DNA of 64,000 bases from Ideonella benzenivorans (lineage in GTDB: Bacteria; Pseudomonadota; Gammaproteobacteria; Burkholderiales; Burkholderiaceae_C), in assembly GCF_020387415.1 (NCBI RefSeq), contig NZ_JAGWCB010000001.1, positions 62,001 through 126,000 of the forward strand, in the 5' to 3' direction. The first letter of the stretch is position 1. Each line of letters opens with the position of its first letter. The translations under genes and the position numbers were made by a program. Positions 28,759 through 36,522 of this stretch are shown here, one piece after another. The notes beneath the pieces were generated by a model, which saw nothing but the letters and a program-made list of their open reading frames with translations, was not told the DNA's origin and did no database searches.

Positions 28759-30042
28759 ATGCCCCTGACTGACACCGAGTGCCGTGCCGCCAAGTGCCCC
28801 GAGGACCGTGCTTTCATTCGCCTAGCCGATGCCGGCGGCCTCTACCTGGAAGTCACCAGGCCGGGGCCCCGCAATCCTGGTGGCTCCAAGCTGTGGCGCT
28901 GGAAGTACCGCTTCCTCGGCAAAGAGAAGCGCCTGGCCCTGGGCCACTATCCGCAGGTCAGCCTGGCTGAGGCACGGCGCGAGCACGCCAAGGCCCGGGA
29001 CACCCTGGCCCATGGCGTGGACCCTGGCGCCATGCGGCGGGAGGCCAAGGAAGCGCGCCTGCTGGCCATGGAGAACTCGTTTGAGTCGGTCGCCCGGCGC
29101 TGGTGGGAGAACTGGCGCAAGGGCGTGACCGAGCGCTACGGCAATTACGTGCTGGCCAGGCTGGAGGCGGATGCTTTCCCGGAGATCGGCGCTAAGCCGG
29201 TGGCCGACCTGAAGGCATCGGACTTCATCCGCATGGCCAAGAAGACCGAGGCACGCGGCGCCCCCGAGCTGGCCCGGCGGGTGCTGCAGTCCTCGGGGCT
29301 GGTGATGCGTTGGGCCATTGCCCACGAGTTGGCCCAGCGCAACCCAGTGACCGACGTGAAGCCGGGCGACTTCCTCCAGCCGCGGGAGGTTCGCAACTTC
29401 GCCCGGGTGGGGGCGGCGGATCTGCCGGACCTGATGCAGCGGATCAACGCCTATCAGGGGGCGGTGTTCACCCGCCTGGCCTTGAAGCTGATGGCGCTGA
29501 CCTTCGTTCGCACCTCGGAGCTAATCGAGGCCCAGTGGCAGGAGTTCGACCTGGAGGCGGCCGAGTGGCTGATTCCTCCGGAGCGCACCGGTCGCAAGGG
29601 ACGCAAGGGCGACCGCCGGCCGCACCTGGTGCCCTTGTCACCTCAGGCGCTGGAGGTGCTGCGCTTGCTGCAGGTGGCGCGCGGCGGGGCCGACTGCTGC
29701 ACCGGGCCGGCTCGCCTGTTCCCTGGTGAGCGCGACCACGACAAGCCCATGTCCAACGGCACCATCCTGAAGGCCCTGAAGGTGATGGGCTACCAAGGGC
29801 GGCAGACCGGCCACGGCTTCCGTGGCATCGCCTCCACGGCCCTCTATGAGATGGGCTACCGGGGCGAGGTGATTGAGGCCCAGCTGTCGCACGTGGACCC
29901 GAACAAGGTGCGGGCCGCCTACAACCATGCCCAGTACCTGGAAGAGCGCCGGCAGATGATGGGCGGCTGGGCCGACTACCTGGACCAGGTGCAGCGAGGT
30001 GGCAAGGTGATCCCGTTCCGGCAGGCGCGCAGCGCGGCCTGA
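28759..30042 (+). CDS. Tyrosine integrase (P4 type, DUF4102 arm-binding domain)
   Basis: A 427-residue site-specific recombinase. The N-terminal DUF4102 arm-binding domain (1-90: MPLTDTECRAAKCP, GGLYLEV, LWRWKYRFLGKEKRLALGHYPQVSLAEAR) is followed by a core-binding domain and the catalytic domain. Active-site residues are visible as Arg in LTFVRTSELIEAQW, HGFRG, His in QLSHVDPN and the Tyr nucleophile in RAAYNHAQYLEER. It should catalyse integration at and excision from tRNA-Ser. ATG 28759 begins the conserved N-terminus; upstream in-frame sequence is the tRNA. Confidence 0.95.
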   Translation: MPLTDTECRAAKCPEDRAFIRLADAGGLYLEVTRPGPRNPGGSKLWRWKYRFLGKEKRLALGHYPQVSLAEARREHAKARDTLAHGVDPGAMRREAKEARLLAMENSFESVARRWWENWRKGVTERYGNYVLARLEADAFPEIGAKPVADLKASDFIRMAKKTEARGAPELARRVLQSSGLVMRWAIAHELAQRNPVTDVKPGDFLQPREVRNFARVGAADLPDLMQRINAYQGAVFTRLALKLMALTFVRTSELIEAQWQEFDLEAAEWLIPPERTGRKGRKGDRRPHLVPLSPQALEVLRLLQVARGGADCCTGPARLFPGERDHDKPMSNGTILKALKVMGYQGRQTGHGFRGIASTALYEMGYRGEVIEAQLSHVDPNKVRAAYNHAQYLEERRQMMGGWADYLDQVQRGGKVIPFRQARSAA

Positions 30043-30142
30043 GTGTGCGGGGATTTTTGACCAAGGTGCCGCACGCTAGGTGCAGAAGTTCTAACTTTTG
30101 CGCCACCCACGCCAACCGCTCCAGAATTGGCTCTAAACATAC

Positions 30143-30172
30143 TTGCAATGCATTGTGAGCTAGGATCATAAT
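30143..30172 (+). promoter_or_regulatory. Promoter and palindrome of the serine recombinase gene
   Basis: TTGCAA (30143-30148) and CATAAT (30167-30172), 18 bp apart, make a good sigma-70 promoter in an AT-rich patch. The palindrome CAATGCATTG (30146-30155) overlaps the -35 box. Since an in-frame ATG at 30171 falls inside the -10 box, translation must start at 30207. Confidence 0.6.
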
Positions 30173-30206
30173 GAATACATATCAATTGAGCCAGACGGGG
30201 CACCCC

Positions 30207-30782
30207 ATGAGCCGCATCGCCTACTACCGCGTCTCCACCACGGACCAAAGCATCGAGAGCCAGCGCAATGCGCTGGGCGGTGGGTTCGCCAAGGAGTTCA
30301 GCGACGAAGGCATCAGCGGCGCCGTGCCGGCGGCCAAGCGCCCCGGCTTTGCAGCGCTGCTGCAGTACGCCCGGGAGGGCGACACCGTGTGTGTCTACGC
30401 CGTGGACCGCCTGGGCCGTGATGCCCTGGACGTGCAGGCCACCGTGCGCGGCCTGATCGAGCGTGGCGTGACGCTGGAGGTGCGCGGCCTGGGCACCATT
30501 GCCAAGGGCGTGGGCGAGCTGGTGCTGGCCGTGCTGGCCCAGGTGGCCGACATGGAGCGCCAGCGCATCGTGGAGCGCACCGAGCAGGGCAGGGCCACCG
30601 CCCGCCAGGCGCTGGCCAGCACCGGCCTGACACATCGGGGCAAGACCTCGCTGGGCCGGCCGGCCAAGGCGGACGCTGCTGCCGTGCGCACCTGGCGCCA
30701 GGACAACCGGGCCAGCATCGCCACCACCGCGGCGCACTTCGGCCTGAGCACGGCCACCGTCAAGCGCTACTGCACCGCCTGA
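30207..30782 (+). CDS. Serine recombinase (resolvase/invertase family)
   Basis: A 191-residue small serine recombinase. The catalytic domain starts SRIAYYRVSTTDQS (Ser nucleophile in YRVST) and has SDEGISGAVPAAKRPGF, VYAVDRLGRDALD (conserved Arg) and VLAQVADMERQRIVERT; the E helix leads to a C-terminal HTH (SIATTAAHFGLSTATVKRYC). It could resolve dimers of the excised element or invert a segment. ATG 30207 begins the conserved sequence and lies downstream of the promoter at 30143-30172. Confidence 0.93.
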   Translation: MSRIAYYRVSTTDQSIESQRNALGGGFAKEFSDEGISGAVPAAKRPGFAALLQYAREGDTVCVYAVDRLGRDALDVQATVRGLIERGVTLEVRGLGTIAKGVGELVLAVLAQVADMERQRIVERTEQGRATARQALASTGLTHRGKTSLGRPAKADAAAVRTWRQDNRASIATTAAHFGLSTATVKRYCTA

Positions 30783-31567
30783 GGCGCAGGCACACCCTCA
30801 GCCCGGCGACCGCCGGGCTTCGTCCATCTAGCTTTGATCCAGGGCCCGCAGGGGCCCTTTGTCATTGGGCGGCCGGCTTGGCCGGTGGCGGGGAGGGGAC
30901 TACGTTCGCGCTGCCCAGGGGTAGGGCTCCAGGGCAGGAACAGGCGGCGGCGTACCACGTAGGGCGGGACGGCGGGAACACCCACACCGTTCAGAGGAAA
31001 AGTGCAGGTGTGGCTAGCCTCAATGGGCGGACGACAGGCGACGGAATGACGGGACGGCACCGTGAACAGGACGGGAACGGCGGGAACAGGAGAGAGTGAG
31101 AGAGTCCTTCAGTTCAAGTCACTGCTTCAGCTTCAGCACCAGGCCCGATGGCTCGCCTGGTCGATAGGCCAGCCCTATGGCCATGCACGGCCAGGCAAGG
31201 GCAGGGGGGGAGTCAAAGTCTGCGGCCCATGGCCCGGAAACCGATCCCCCAGCCAAATTTTTGGGCGCGGGGGTTTCGGGGTGGGGGGGTACAGCGGGAA
31301 TTTCAGGGGGTGGGGCGTTGTCTGGACATCGTCAGCCCGTCGCCGAACCGCTGCGGCCCTCGCCGGTCTTCCCTGGAATGCTGCGGCGAAGGGTTCACCC
31401 GTGCCGCCAACCAGCGGCGGCGAGCGAGTGCGGACGTCCGCTTTGAGGATCAGTTGATGAGCCTTAGGATGGCAGCGCACCACGCCACCGCCCGCTGATC
31501 ACGGGCGGCCAGTCCGGCCCCCGCCCGGCGGCGAGGTGCACTCACCTTGCGGGGCTGTGGGGAATCC
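30783..31567. other. 785-bp region without a convincing gene; left iteron cluster
   Basis: Short open frames here on both strands lack conserved features and compatible starts. The region contains hairpins at 30800-30819 (AGCCCGGC/GCCGGGCT) and 30841-30858 (AGGGCCC/GGGCCCT, then TTT), which may end the recombinase transcript. It also has a hairpin CCACACC/GGTGTGG (30982-31013), CGGGAAC iterons at 30973, 31072 and 31081, and a copy of GCGGACGTCCGC at 31430. It may include an origin or regulatory locus. Confidence 0.5.
30964..31090. repeat. Left iteron cluster sharing 19 bp with the right end
   Basis: GCGGGACGGCGGGAACACC (30964-30982) is found exactly, inverted, at 41170-41188. CGGGAAC also occurs at 31072-31078 and 31081-31087. 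The paired distant clusters recall the P4 ori and crr loci; that function is inference. Confidence 0.55.
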
Positions 31568-32377
31568 ATGTCGGAACAGGTTAAACGCACAACCTCTCTC
31601 TACCTCAGGGCCGATGACTCGCCCGATGGCGCACTGGCTCGCCTGGCAGATGTGGTGCGCCACGTCATGCGCGAAAAGGGCATCCCGCTGCGGCCTGCCG
31701 CGCGCTTGATTGCCGAGCGACTTGGCGACCACTGGAAGGTGGCCACGGTACTGGCAAGCGATCAGGCCGCCAACAACGCGCCTTCGTTTTTGCATTTCAT
31801 GGACAGGGACTTTGACCGCAGCTATCGAACATGGGTCGAGGAGCAGACCGAGCGCGCCGAATTTTTCGCTGCCTCGCGTGCGGACACGGCTAGGAGGCTC
31901 CCCTGTGGCCGGAGCACATTGCATCCTGTCCTATGGAAGAGTCGGCATCATCTCTTCGACTGGACCGATGAGCTAACGAGACTGCTGCCGCCAGTCATCT
32001 GGATCGCTGAAATGTGGGGAGGTAGGGCCACGCGAATTGAAGACCTCTATCTTTCATCCGCATCCACATGGTGCATCCGCGCAAGCCTGGCGGCCGAGCT
32101 GTTCGGGTACGGTGACCATCAGATGGACGCCGGCACCGGGCCCGATGAAGGCGAGCTCACTGGCGTCGATCGGGAAGTTCGGATCGTGCAGGATTACTGG
32201 ACTGAGAAAGAGCGTGGAACGAAGAGCGCCAGTGGGGTGGTCGGCGAGCGCTATGGCATTTCCGGCAGGTGGGTCACATCGCTGGCGAAGAAGCACGCCG
32301 ATGTGCCGGGCGGCAAGGCGGCTGCGCCAGAGACGCTGGAGCAGGCGTGGCACGCCAAGCCGCGCAAGTCGGCTTGA
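31568..32377 (+). CDS. Element-encoded hypothetical protein, possible DNA-binding C-terminus
   Basis: A 269-residue protein I do not recognise. It starts MSEQVKRTTSLYLRAD after a weak ribosome site (in-frame ATG 31547 is less likely). The middle has aromatic-rich segments (WTDELTRLLPPVIWIAEMWGG). Near residues 220-250, DYWTEKERGTKSASGVVGERYGISGRWVTSLAKKH resembles a helix-turn-helix (GVVGERYGISGRWVTSLAK). Placement next to the AlpA-like gene and iterons would fit a regulator or replication accessory, but this is only inference. Confidence 0.6.
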   Translation: MSEQVKRTTSLYLRADDSPDGALARLADVVRHVMREKGIPLRPAARLIAERLGDHWKVATVLASDQAANNAPSFLHFMDRDFDRSYRTWVEEQTERAEFFAASRADTARRLPCGRSTLHPVLWKSRHHLFDWTDELTRLLPPVIWIAEMWGGRATRIEDLYLSSASTWCIRASLAAELFGYGDHQMDAGTGPDEGELTGVDREVRIVQDYWTEKERGTKSASGVVGERYGISGRWVTSLAKKHADVPGGKAAAPETLEQAWHAKPRKSA

Positions 32378-32383
32378 TCTAAC

Positions 32384-32505
32384 GGGGCCAGCACTTCCCG
32401 GGACTTCCCGCCCGCCTTCTACTCGGGCGGTCTTCACAGAGTGACAGCGGACCGCCACGTCTCACGGCGGAATCGGGAAGTTGTCGGGAAGTGCTTCCCG
32501 GCCCC
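32384..32505. repeat. Iteron-bearing inverted repeat and hairpin upstream of the AlpA-like gene
   Basis: ACTTCCCG occurs at 32393 and 32403, and inverted (CGGGAAGT) at 32474 and 32485. The outer arms begin GGGGCC (32384) and end GGCCCC (32505), so the whole is a large imperfect inverted repeat. Between them a 7-bp hairpin CCGCCCG/CGGGCGG (32408-32430) could act as a terminator for the upstream gene. Operator or origin are the likely roles. Confidence 0.5.
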
Positions 32506-32576
32506 ATCGTTCCTTCCAAGCCCGCCGCGGTCCGAAGCGTTCCGGCGGGTTCCGTCTCAACTTGGAAGGAGCCCTC

Positions 32577-32825
32577 ATGTCCTCTCTTGTCGCTTTGGCC
32601 TCGGTGAAGCAGGCGCCTGAAGCCGCAAACCGTGACCGTCTCATTCGCCGTCCCGAGGTGCTGCGCATCCTTGGGGTGAGCAAGACCACTTGGTATGGCA
32701 TGGTGGCCCGTGGTGAAGCGCCACGCGGGTTTCGCATCAGCGCCCGTTGCGTGGGGTGGAGTGAGCGGGCCATCTATGACTTCGTGAAGCAGCGGCAGCA
32801 GGGCGCTGGGCCGAGGGAGGTCTGA
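32577..32825 (+). CDS. AlpA-like small regulator/excisionase (MerR-type HTH)
   Basis: An 82-residue protein with the AlpA-type fold: NRDRLIRRPEVLRILGVSKTTWYGMVARGEAPRGFRISARCVGWSERAIYDFVKQR. In phage P4-type elements AlpA-like proteins switch on integrase expression and aid excision. The strong site GGAAGGAG six bases before ATG 32577 supports this start. The tape-measure gene follows after 2 bp, so both are on one transcript. Confidence 0.85.
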   Translation: MSSLVALASVKQAPEAANRDRLIRRPEVLRILGVSKTTWYGMVARGEAPRGFRISARCVGWSERAIYDFVKQRQQGAGPREV

Positions 32826-32827
32826 CC

Positions 32828-34990
32828 ATGCCCATTGCAAAGCTGACCATCGACCTGGAAGCCCGCCTGGCCAACTTCCAGTACAACCTCGACAAGGCCG
32901 GCCACATCGCCGAACAACACGCCGCCGCTATCCAGGCTGATTGGGAGCGGATGCAGAAGACGGCCGAGTCTCTTGGCGTGGCCATTGGCAGTGCCTTCTC
33001 CTTGGGAACCATCGCGGCCTTCATCCGCAACAACGCCAACGCGGTGGACGCGCTCAATGACGTGGTGGACGCCACGGGTAGCACGGTGGAGAGCATCAGC
33101 GCCCTGGAGGCCCTGGCCCTGCGCACTGGCGATAACCTGGATCTGGTCTCCGACGTTCTGGTGAAGTTCAACGGCGTGCTGAAGGACGCGGACGGCAAGA
33201 ACGGCGTGAGCCAGGCCCTGGAAGCCATCGGCTTGCACGCCGAAGAGCTGCGCCAGCTGGACCCGGCCGAGGCGCTGCGCCAGACCGCGGTAGCGCTGTC
33301 TCGCTACGCTGACGATGGCGACAAGGCCCGCCTCATCCAAGAGCTGTTCGGCAAGAGCGCCAAGGAAGCAGCCCACTTCCTGCACGACCTAGCAGATGCC
33401 GGTCAGCTGGTGGCCACAACCACGGCCGAGGAAGCTGCACGGGCCGAGGAGTTCAACAAGAAGCTGGCGCAGTTTCAGACGAACGTCACTCTCTCGGCCC
33501 GGGCCATCGTGACTGAGATGCTGCCGGCACTGAACGATTGGGCAGAGAAGCTCAACAAGGTGACGTCCGGCAAGGCCAACTTCTGGGACACCTACACCAC
33601 GGAGATGGGATCTGAGGTGTCTTCTCTGAAGCTGCAGGCAGCTGTGAGCCAATTGGAGGACTTGTCTGACGCGCTGAACAAGGACCCAGGCAACAGCGCG
33701 CTGCAGAAGCGGGTAGCCGAGCTGCGGGCCGAGATCCCCGGTCTGCAACGTGAGGCCGCCCAGGCCAACGAAGCGCTGAAGCGTCTGGTGGGGCAGGACG
33801 CCCCGGCCGACTACAGCCACGAGGGACGCAACGCGCCCAAGCTGTCGCTGGCCGGTGTGACGTTTGGCGGGGCCGGTGGCGCCGGGGGCCGGACAGGCGG
33901 CGGCAAGGCCAAGACCGAGAAGCCTGACTTTGTGGGGCCGGAGATTCCCGAGAGCTACGTCCAGGCCTTGCGCGCGCTGGAGCAAACCGACTCGGTGAAG
34001 ATTGAAAACCTGCGTCTGCAGCTGCAGTACCTGGCGAACCTCAAGTCCAGCGGGGACAACCGCTTGGGTATTGATGAGGCCATCCTCAACCTGGAGCAGA
34101 GTATCCAGAACCTCGACCCGGCACAGAAGCACCTGCAGGATCTGAATGCAGCCGTTGACCAGCTGCTGTACGGCAAGGCCGACAAGGTGGCTGAGCTGAA
34201 TGAACAGCTGTCCATCCTGCAGGAGCGGCTGAGCAGCGGGGCGATTTCCGAAGGGCAGTTCGACCAAGCCGCCAAGTCGATCTATGGCGACATGGACCAG
34301 TTGAACCCACAGGTGAAGAAACAAGCCGACGAGTGGACCACCTTCACCGACCAGGCGCAGCGCAACATCCAGAACAGTATGAGCGGCTTCCTCTCCAAGG
34401 CGATGAAGGGCGACTTCAAGAGCATCGAGACCAGCTTCGTGGACATGCTGAACAACATGGCGGCGGAGGCCCTGGCTGCAAAGATCGGCAATGCCATCTT
34501 CGGCACAGGCGGTGTGGCTGGCGCTGGTGCAGCCGGGGCCGGTGGCTCCTGGTTGAGCAGCGCCATTGGCTGGGGCGCTTCGCTCTTCGGGGGCTTTTCC
34601 ACGTCCTCGGGTGCTGCCGTGGCCAACGCGCTGCCGGGCGACTCGCTGGACAACTTCATCGGTGTGATGGGGCTTGGGCTGGCCAACGGCGGGCCTGCGC
34701 AGGCCGGTGGGATCCACCCCATCGTGGAGCGAAATGAGCCTGAGGTTCTCGGCATCGGCAACAAGAGCTACCTGCTCATGCCGCAGAAGGCAGGCCTCGT
34801 GACACCGCTGCAGCCTGCCCGCAGCAGCGGTGCCGATGGCAGCGGGGGCCGTGCGGACGTCCGCAACGGCGGCACCATCAACCTGACGCAGCACATCACC
34901 ACGCCACCCGGTACCAGCCGCGCCATGCAAGAGCAGATGGCGACGCGGGCTTATGCCGCCTCGGTGCGCGCCTTCTCTCGCCACGGGTGA
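32828..34990 (+). CDS. Phage tail tape-measure-like protein
   Basis: A 720-residue protein. The N-terminal half matches tape-measure style: helical MPIAKLTIDLEARLANFQYNLDKAG, SISALEALALRTGDNLDLVSDVLVKFNGVLKD, EALRQTAVALSRYADDGDKARLIQELFGKSAKEAA. A central coiled coil spans about 280-330 and 380-500. A Gly/Ala-rich hydrophobic stretch at about 555-605 is the kind that inserts in membranes. The C-terminus has NGGPAQAGGIHPIVERNEPEVLGI, typical of tape-measure tails. Such proteins set tail length and help DNA entry. No other virion gene is present in the element. Alternatively it could be a tape-derived effector. Confidence 0.8.
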   Translation: MPIAKLTIDLEARLANFQYNLDKAGHIAEQHAAAIQADWERMQKTAESLGVAIGSAFSLGTIAAFIRNNANAVDALNDVVDATGSTVESISALEALALRTGDNLDLVSDVLVKFNGVLKDADGKNGVSQALEAIGLHAEELRQLDPAEALRQTAVALSRYADDGDKARLIQELFGKSAKEAAHFLHDLADAGQLVATTTAEEAARAEEFNKKLAQFQTNVTLSARAIVTEMLPALNDWAEKLNKVTSGKANFWDTYTTEMGSEVSSLKLQAAVSQLEDLSDALNKDPGNSALQKRVAELRAEIPGLQREAAQANEALKRLVGQDAPADYSHEGRNAPKLSLAGVTFGGAGGAGGRTGGGKAKTEKPDFVGPEIPESYVQALRALEQTDSVKIENLRLQLQYLANLKSSGDNRLGIDEAILNLEQSIQNLDPAQKHLQDLNAAVDQLLYGKADKVAELNEQLSILQERLSSGAISEGQFDQAAKSIYGDMDQLNPQVKKQADEWTTFTDQAQRNIQNSMSGFLSKAMKGDFKSIETSFVDMLNNMAAEALAAKIGNAIFGTGGVAGAGAAGAGGSWLSSAIGWGASLFGGFSTSSGAAVANALPGDSLDNFIGVMGLGLANGGPAQAGGIHPIVERNEPEVLGIGNKSYLLMPQKAGLVTPLQPARSSGADGSGGRADVRNGGTINLTQHITTPPGTSRAMQEQMATRAYAASVRAFSRHG

Positions 34991-34994
34991 CACC

Positions 34995-35378
34995 ATGACA
35001 TTTGACGCAACCTTTGATCCCTATTTCGACGGGACACCGGATGTGCCCGCGCCTGCGCAGGGCGCACCCCGCTACATGCACGACCTGGTGGACCGCGCCG
35101 CGGCGATCTTGCGGGCGCGCTGGCCTGCCACGGTGGGCCACTTCTCCCTGTGGGCCGATGGCGAGGAGCGGCAGTACGTCGCCCGCATGGAGTGGCCGGC
35201 CGATCAGCCGGGCCCGCGTGTCCTGGTGTTCGATGGCCGCAGCGGCAACTACGTGTGCCGCTCGCTGCCTGCGGAGGACGAGCTGACCACGCTGGATCTG
35301 TCCTTCCTGGACACCACGGCCTATCCCCACGACCTGGTGGACCTGCATCTCCACGAAGAGCGGCAGGCGGGGGGCTGA
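34995..35378 (+). CDS. Element-encoded hypothetical protein
   Basis: A 127-residue acidic protein starting MTFDATFDPYFDGTPDVP, 4 bp after the tape-measure stop. It has a mixed pattern FSLWADGEERQYVARMEWPADQPGPRVLVFDGRSGNYVCRSL that suggests a small beta-rich domain. I do not recognise the family. Tight spacing suggests co-expression with AlpA and the tape-measure gene, and it may act with the latter. Confidence 0.6.
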   Translation: MTFDATFDPYFDGTPDVPAPAQGAPRYMHDLVDRAAAILRARWPATVGHFSLWADGEERQYVARMEWPADQPGPRVLVFDGRSGNYVCRSLPAEDELTTLDLSFLDTTAYPHDLVDLHLHEERQAGG

Positions 35379-35514
35379 ACATGCGGCACGCTGCAGCCAG
35401 CGCCAGCGCTTCCTTGCGCCTTGGCTTTGCCCTACACTGCCTGCAACCGCTGCACATGCAGTGGCCACTGGCGAAAGCCAGCGGGATTGGCGTCCCGGAA
35501 AACGAAGGCGCGCG

Positions 35515-35536
35515 GCCGCCTCAAGAGCGGCTTTTT
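35515..35536 (+). terminator. Leader terminator between seqA and the C4-like RNA
   Basis: A 5-bp stem GCCGC/GCGGC (35515-35519, 35527-35531) followed by TTTTTCTTT. In P4, CI RNA pairing favours termination in the leader; position here is the same. Confidence 0.55.
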
Positions 35537-35568
35537 CTTTGCGCGCAGCGCTCAGGCTCCAATTCCAT

Positions 35569-35642
35569 GGCGGCCCGGGTGGGGGCACCTTCGGGTGCGC
35601 CGGTCCCTTCGTTCCGGTACGCCAACCCTGCTTTGGGCCGCC
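35569..35642 (+). ncRNA. Putative C4/CI-like antisense RNA
   Basis: A 74-nt segment closed by a perfect 8-bp stem, with an internal GCACC-UUCG-GGTGC hairpin and an exposed seqB block (35606-35625). seqB can pair with upstream seqA and downstream seqC on the same transcript. This is the known design of P4 CI and P1/P7 C4 RNAs, which cause premature termination or block translation to hold the element quiescent. Assignment to the Rfam C4 family is from memory. Confidence 0.7.
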
Positions 35643-35684
35643 GCCCTTCATTGGCGTGGAGGGTGGCGGTTGATGACCGCAACG

Positions 35685-35690
35685 AAGGAG
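35685..35690 (+). promoter_or_regulatory. Shine-Dalgarno site inside seqC
   Basis: AAGGAG, 8 bases before ATG 35699, overlaps the AACGAAGG block that pairs with seqB of the C4-like RNA. Pairing would hide the site. Confidence 0.65.
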
Positions 35691-35698
35691 CCAACATC

Positions 35699-36010
35699 AT
35701 GGCTGGTAATCCCCTGGGCGCCGCTGCGCCTGTCCTCACCCCTGGCGCCACGCTGCGCCCTTTCTATCGCGTCCCCGCGTCCACCCGCACCCGTCGCTTG
35801 CAAGGCGTCTGCCTGGCTGGTGACCTGCTGCTGAGCGTGTACAGCTCGCGCCAGGCCGGCGAGCCGCTGGCCGTGTCCATTGCGCTGCAGGACACCGACA
35901 GCGAGCGCATCAGCCGCATCACCGCCGCCCAGGCCCGCGCACTGGCGCAGGCTTTCGAGCAGGCCGCCGATGCGGCCGAGTCCACCACCAGCGCCAGCCG
36001 GGGGGACTGA
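35699..36010 (+). CDS. Element-encoded hypothetical protein, first gene under C4-like RNA control
   Basis: A 103-residue protein with no recognised family. It starts MAGNPLGAAAPVLTPG with AAGGAG at an 8-base spacing. A compact beta region TRTRRLQGVCLAGDLLLSVYSSRQAGEPLAVSIALQDTD is followed by a C-terminal helix ARALAQAFEQAADAAE. It is the first reading frame after seqC, the place held by short leader genes such as kil/eip in P4-type elements, but sequence does not support naming it. The next gene starts 2 bp later. Confidence 0.65.
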   Translation: MAGNPLGAAAPVLTPGATLRPFYRVPASTRTRRLQGVCLAGDLLLSVYSSRQAGEPLAVSIALQDTDSERISRITAAQARALAQAFEQAADAAESTTSASRGD

Positions 36011-36012
36011 CC

Positions 36013-36522
36013 ATGGCCATCACCAAGACACCCGGGGCAAGCGCCACCGGTGAAGCCGCTGCATTGCCTCGCCTCGCCTCGGTGCAGGCCCCGAATCCGT
36101 CTGCGCAAGGTGAACATGACATGCGCCCGAAGACTGCTTCCAGGCTGGTGGGCACCTTCGACCTGCCCAGGTTGATGGACAGCCTGCTGGACCGTGCCAG
36201 CGAAAACCTCACCGACGAGGATCTGGAGAGCCTTGAGGGCCACGCAGAGCAGGCTGAGAACCTGATGGGGCACATCGCTGCCTTCACCAATGGGCTGGCC
36301 TGCATGGTGGCGAGCGACGACCGCGACGGAAGGAGGGGCAGCGGTTCGTTCCAGACCGGTGCAGACCTGGCTGATCTGCTCTTCTGCGTGTCCGCCTTGG
36401 CGGAACAAGCGGGGGCTCTGTCCCGCGTCGCTGGCTGGGCAGATGGCCAACGATTCCTGCGAGCACATGCCGCTCGGCATGGCATTTCAACCCTGTCCAA
36501 CTCTCAAGGAGAACTGCAATGA
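36013..36522 (+). CDS. Element-encoded hypothetical protein
   Basis: A 169-residue, mostly helical protein. After a low-complexity first 35 residues, DLPRLMDSLLDRASENLTDEDLESLEGHAEQAENLMGHIAAFTNGLACMVASD and LADLLFCVSALAEQAGALSRVAGWADGQRFL give a predicted helical bundle. ATG 36121 (MRPKTASR) is an alternative start that would remove the disordered part. The stop overlaps the next start (ATGA at 36519). No family recognised. Confidence 0.6.
   Translation: MAITKTPGASATGEAAALPRLASVQAPNPSAQGEHDMRPKTASRLVGTFDLPRLMDSLLDRASENLTDEDLESLEGHAEQAENLMGHIAAFTNGLACMVASDDRDGRRGSGSFQTGADLADLLFCVSALAEQAGALSRVAGWADGQRFLRAHAARHGISTLSNSQGELQ

Larger units (their letters stand above)
35379..35698 (+). ncRNA. P4-type immunity leader: seqA, terminator, C4/CI-like RNA, seqC
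   Basis: This 320-bp region has no gene but is highly structured. A candidate promoter is TTCCTT (35410) with TACACT (35433). seqA 35487-35508 is complementary to seqB 35606-35625 (19 of 20 seqB bases pair, with a 2-base bulge). A terminator-like hairpin GCCGC/GCGGC plus TTTTT is at 35515-35536. The C4/CI-like RNA is closed by GGCGGCCC/GGGCCGCC (35569-35576, 35635-35642) and has a UUCG hairpin (35585-35598). seqC comprises TTGGCGT (35651-35657) and AACGAAGG (35681-35688), also complementary to seqB, and overlaps the ribosome site of the next gene. Confidence 0.75.

Noticed and set aside
30767-31457. Several short open frames on both strands between the recombinase and the next gene
   Set aside because: No ribosome sites, no motifs and overlapping iterons; better read as non-coding.
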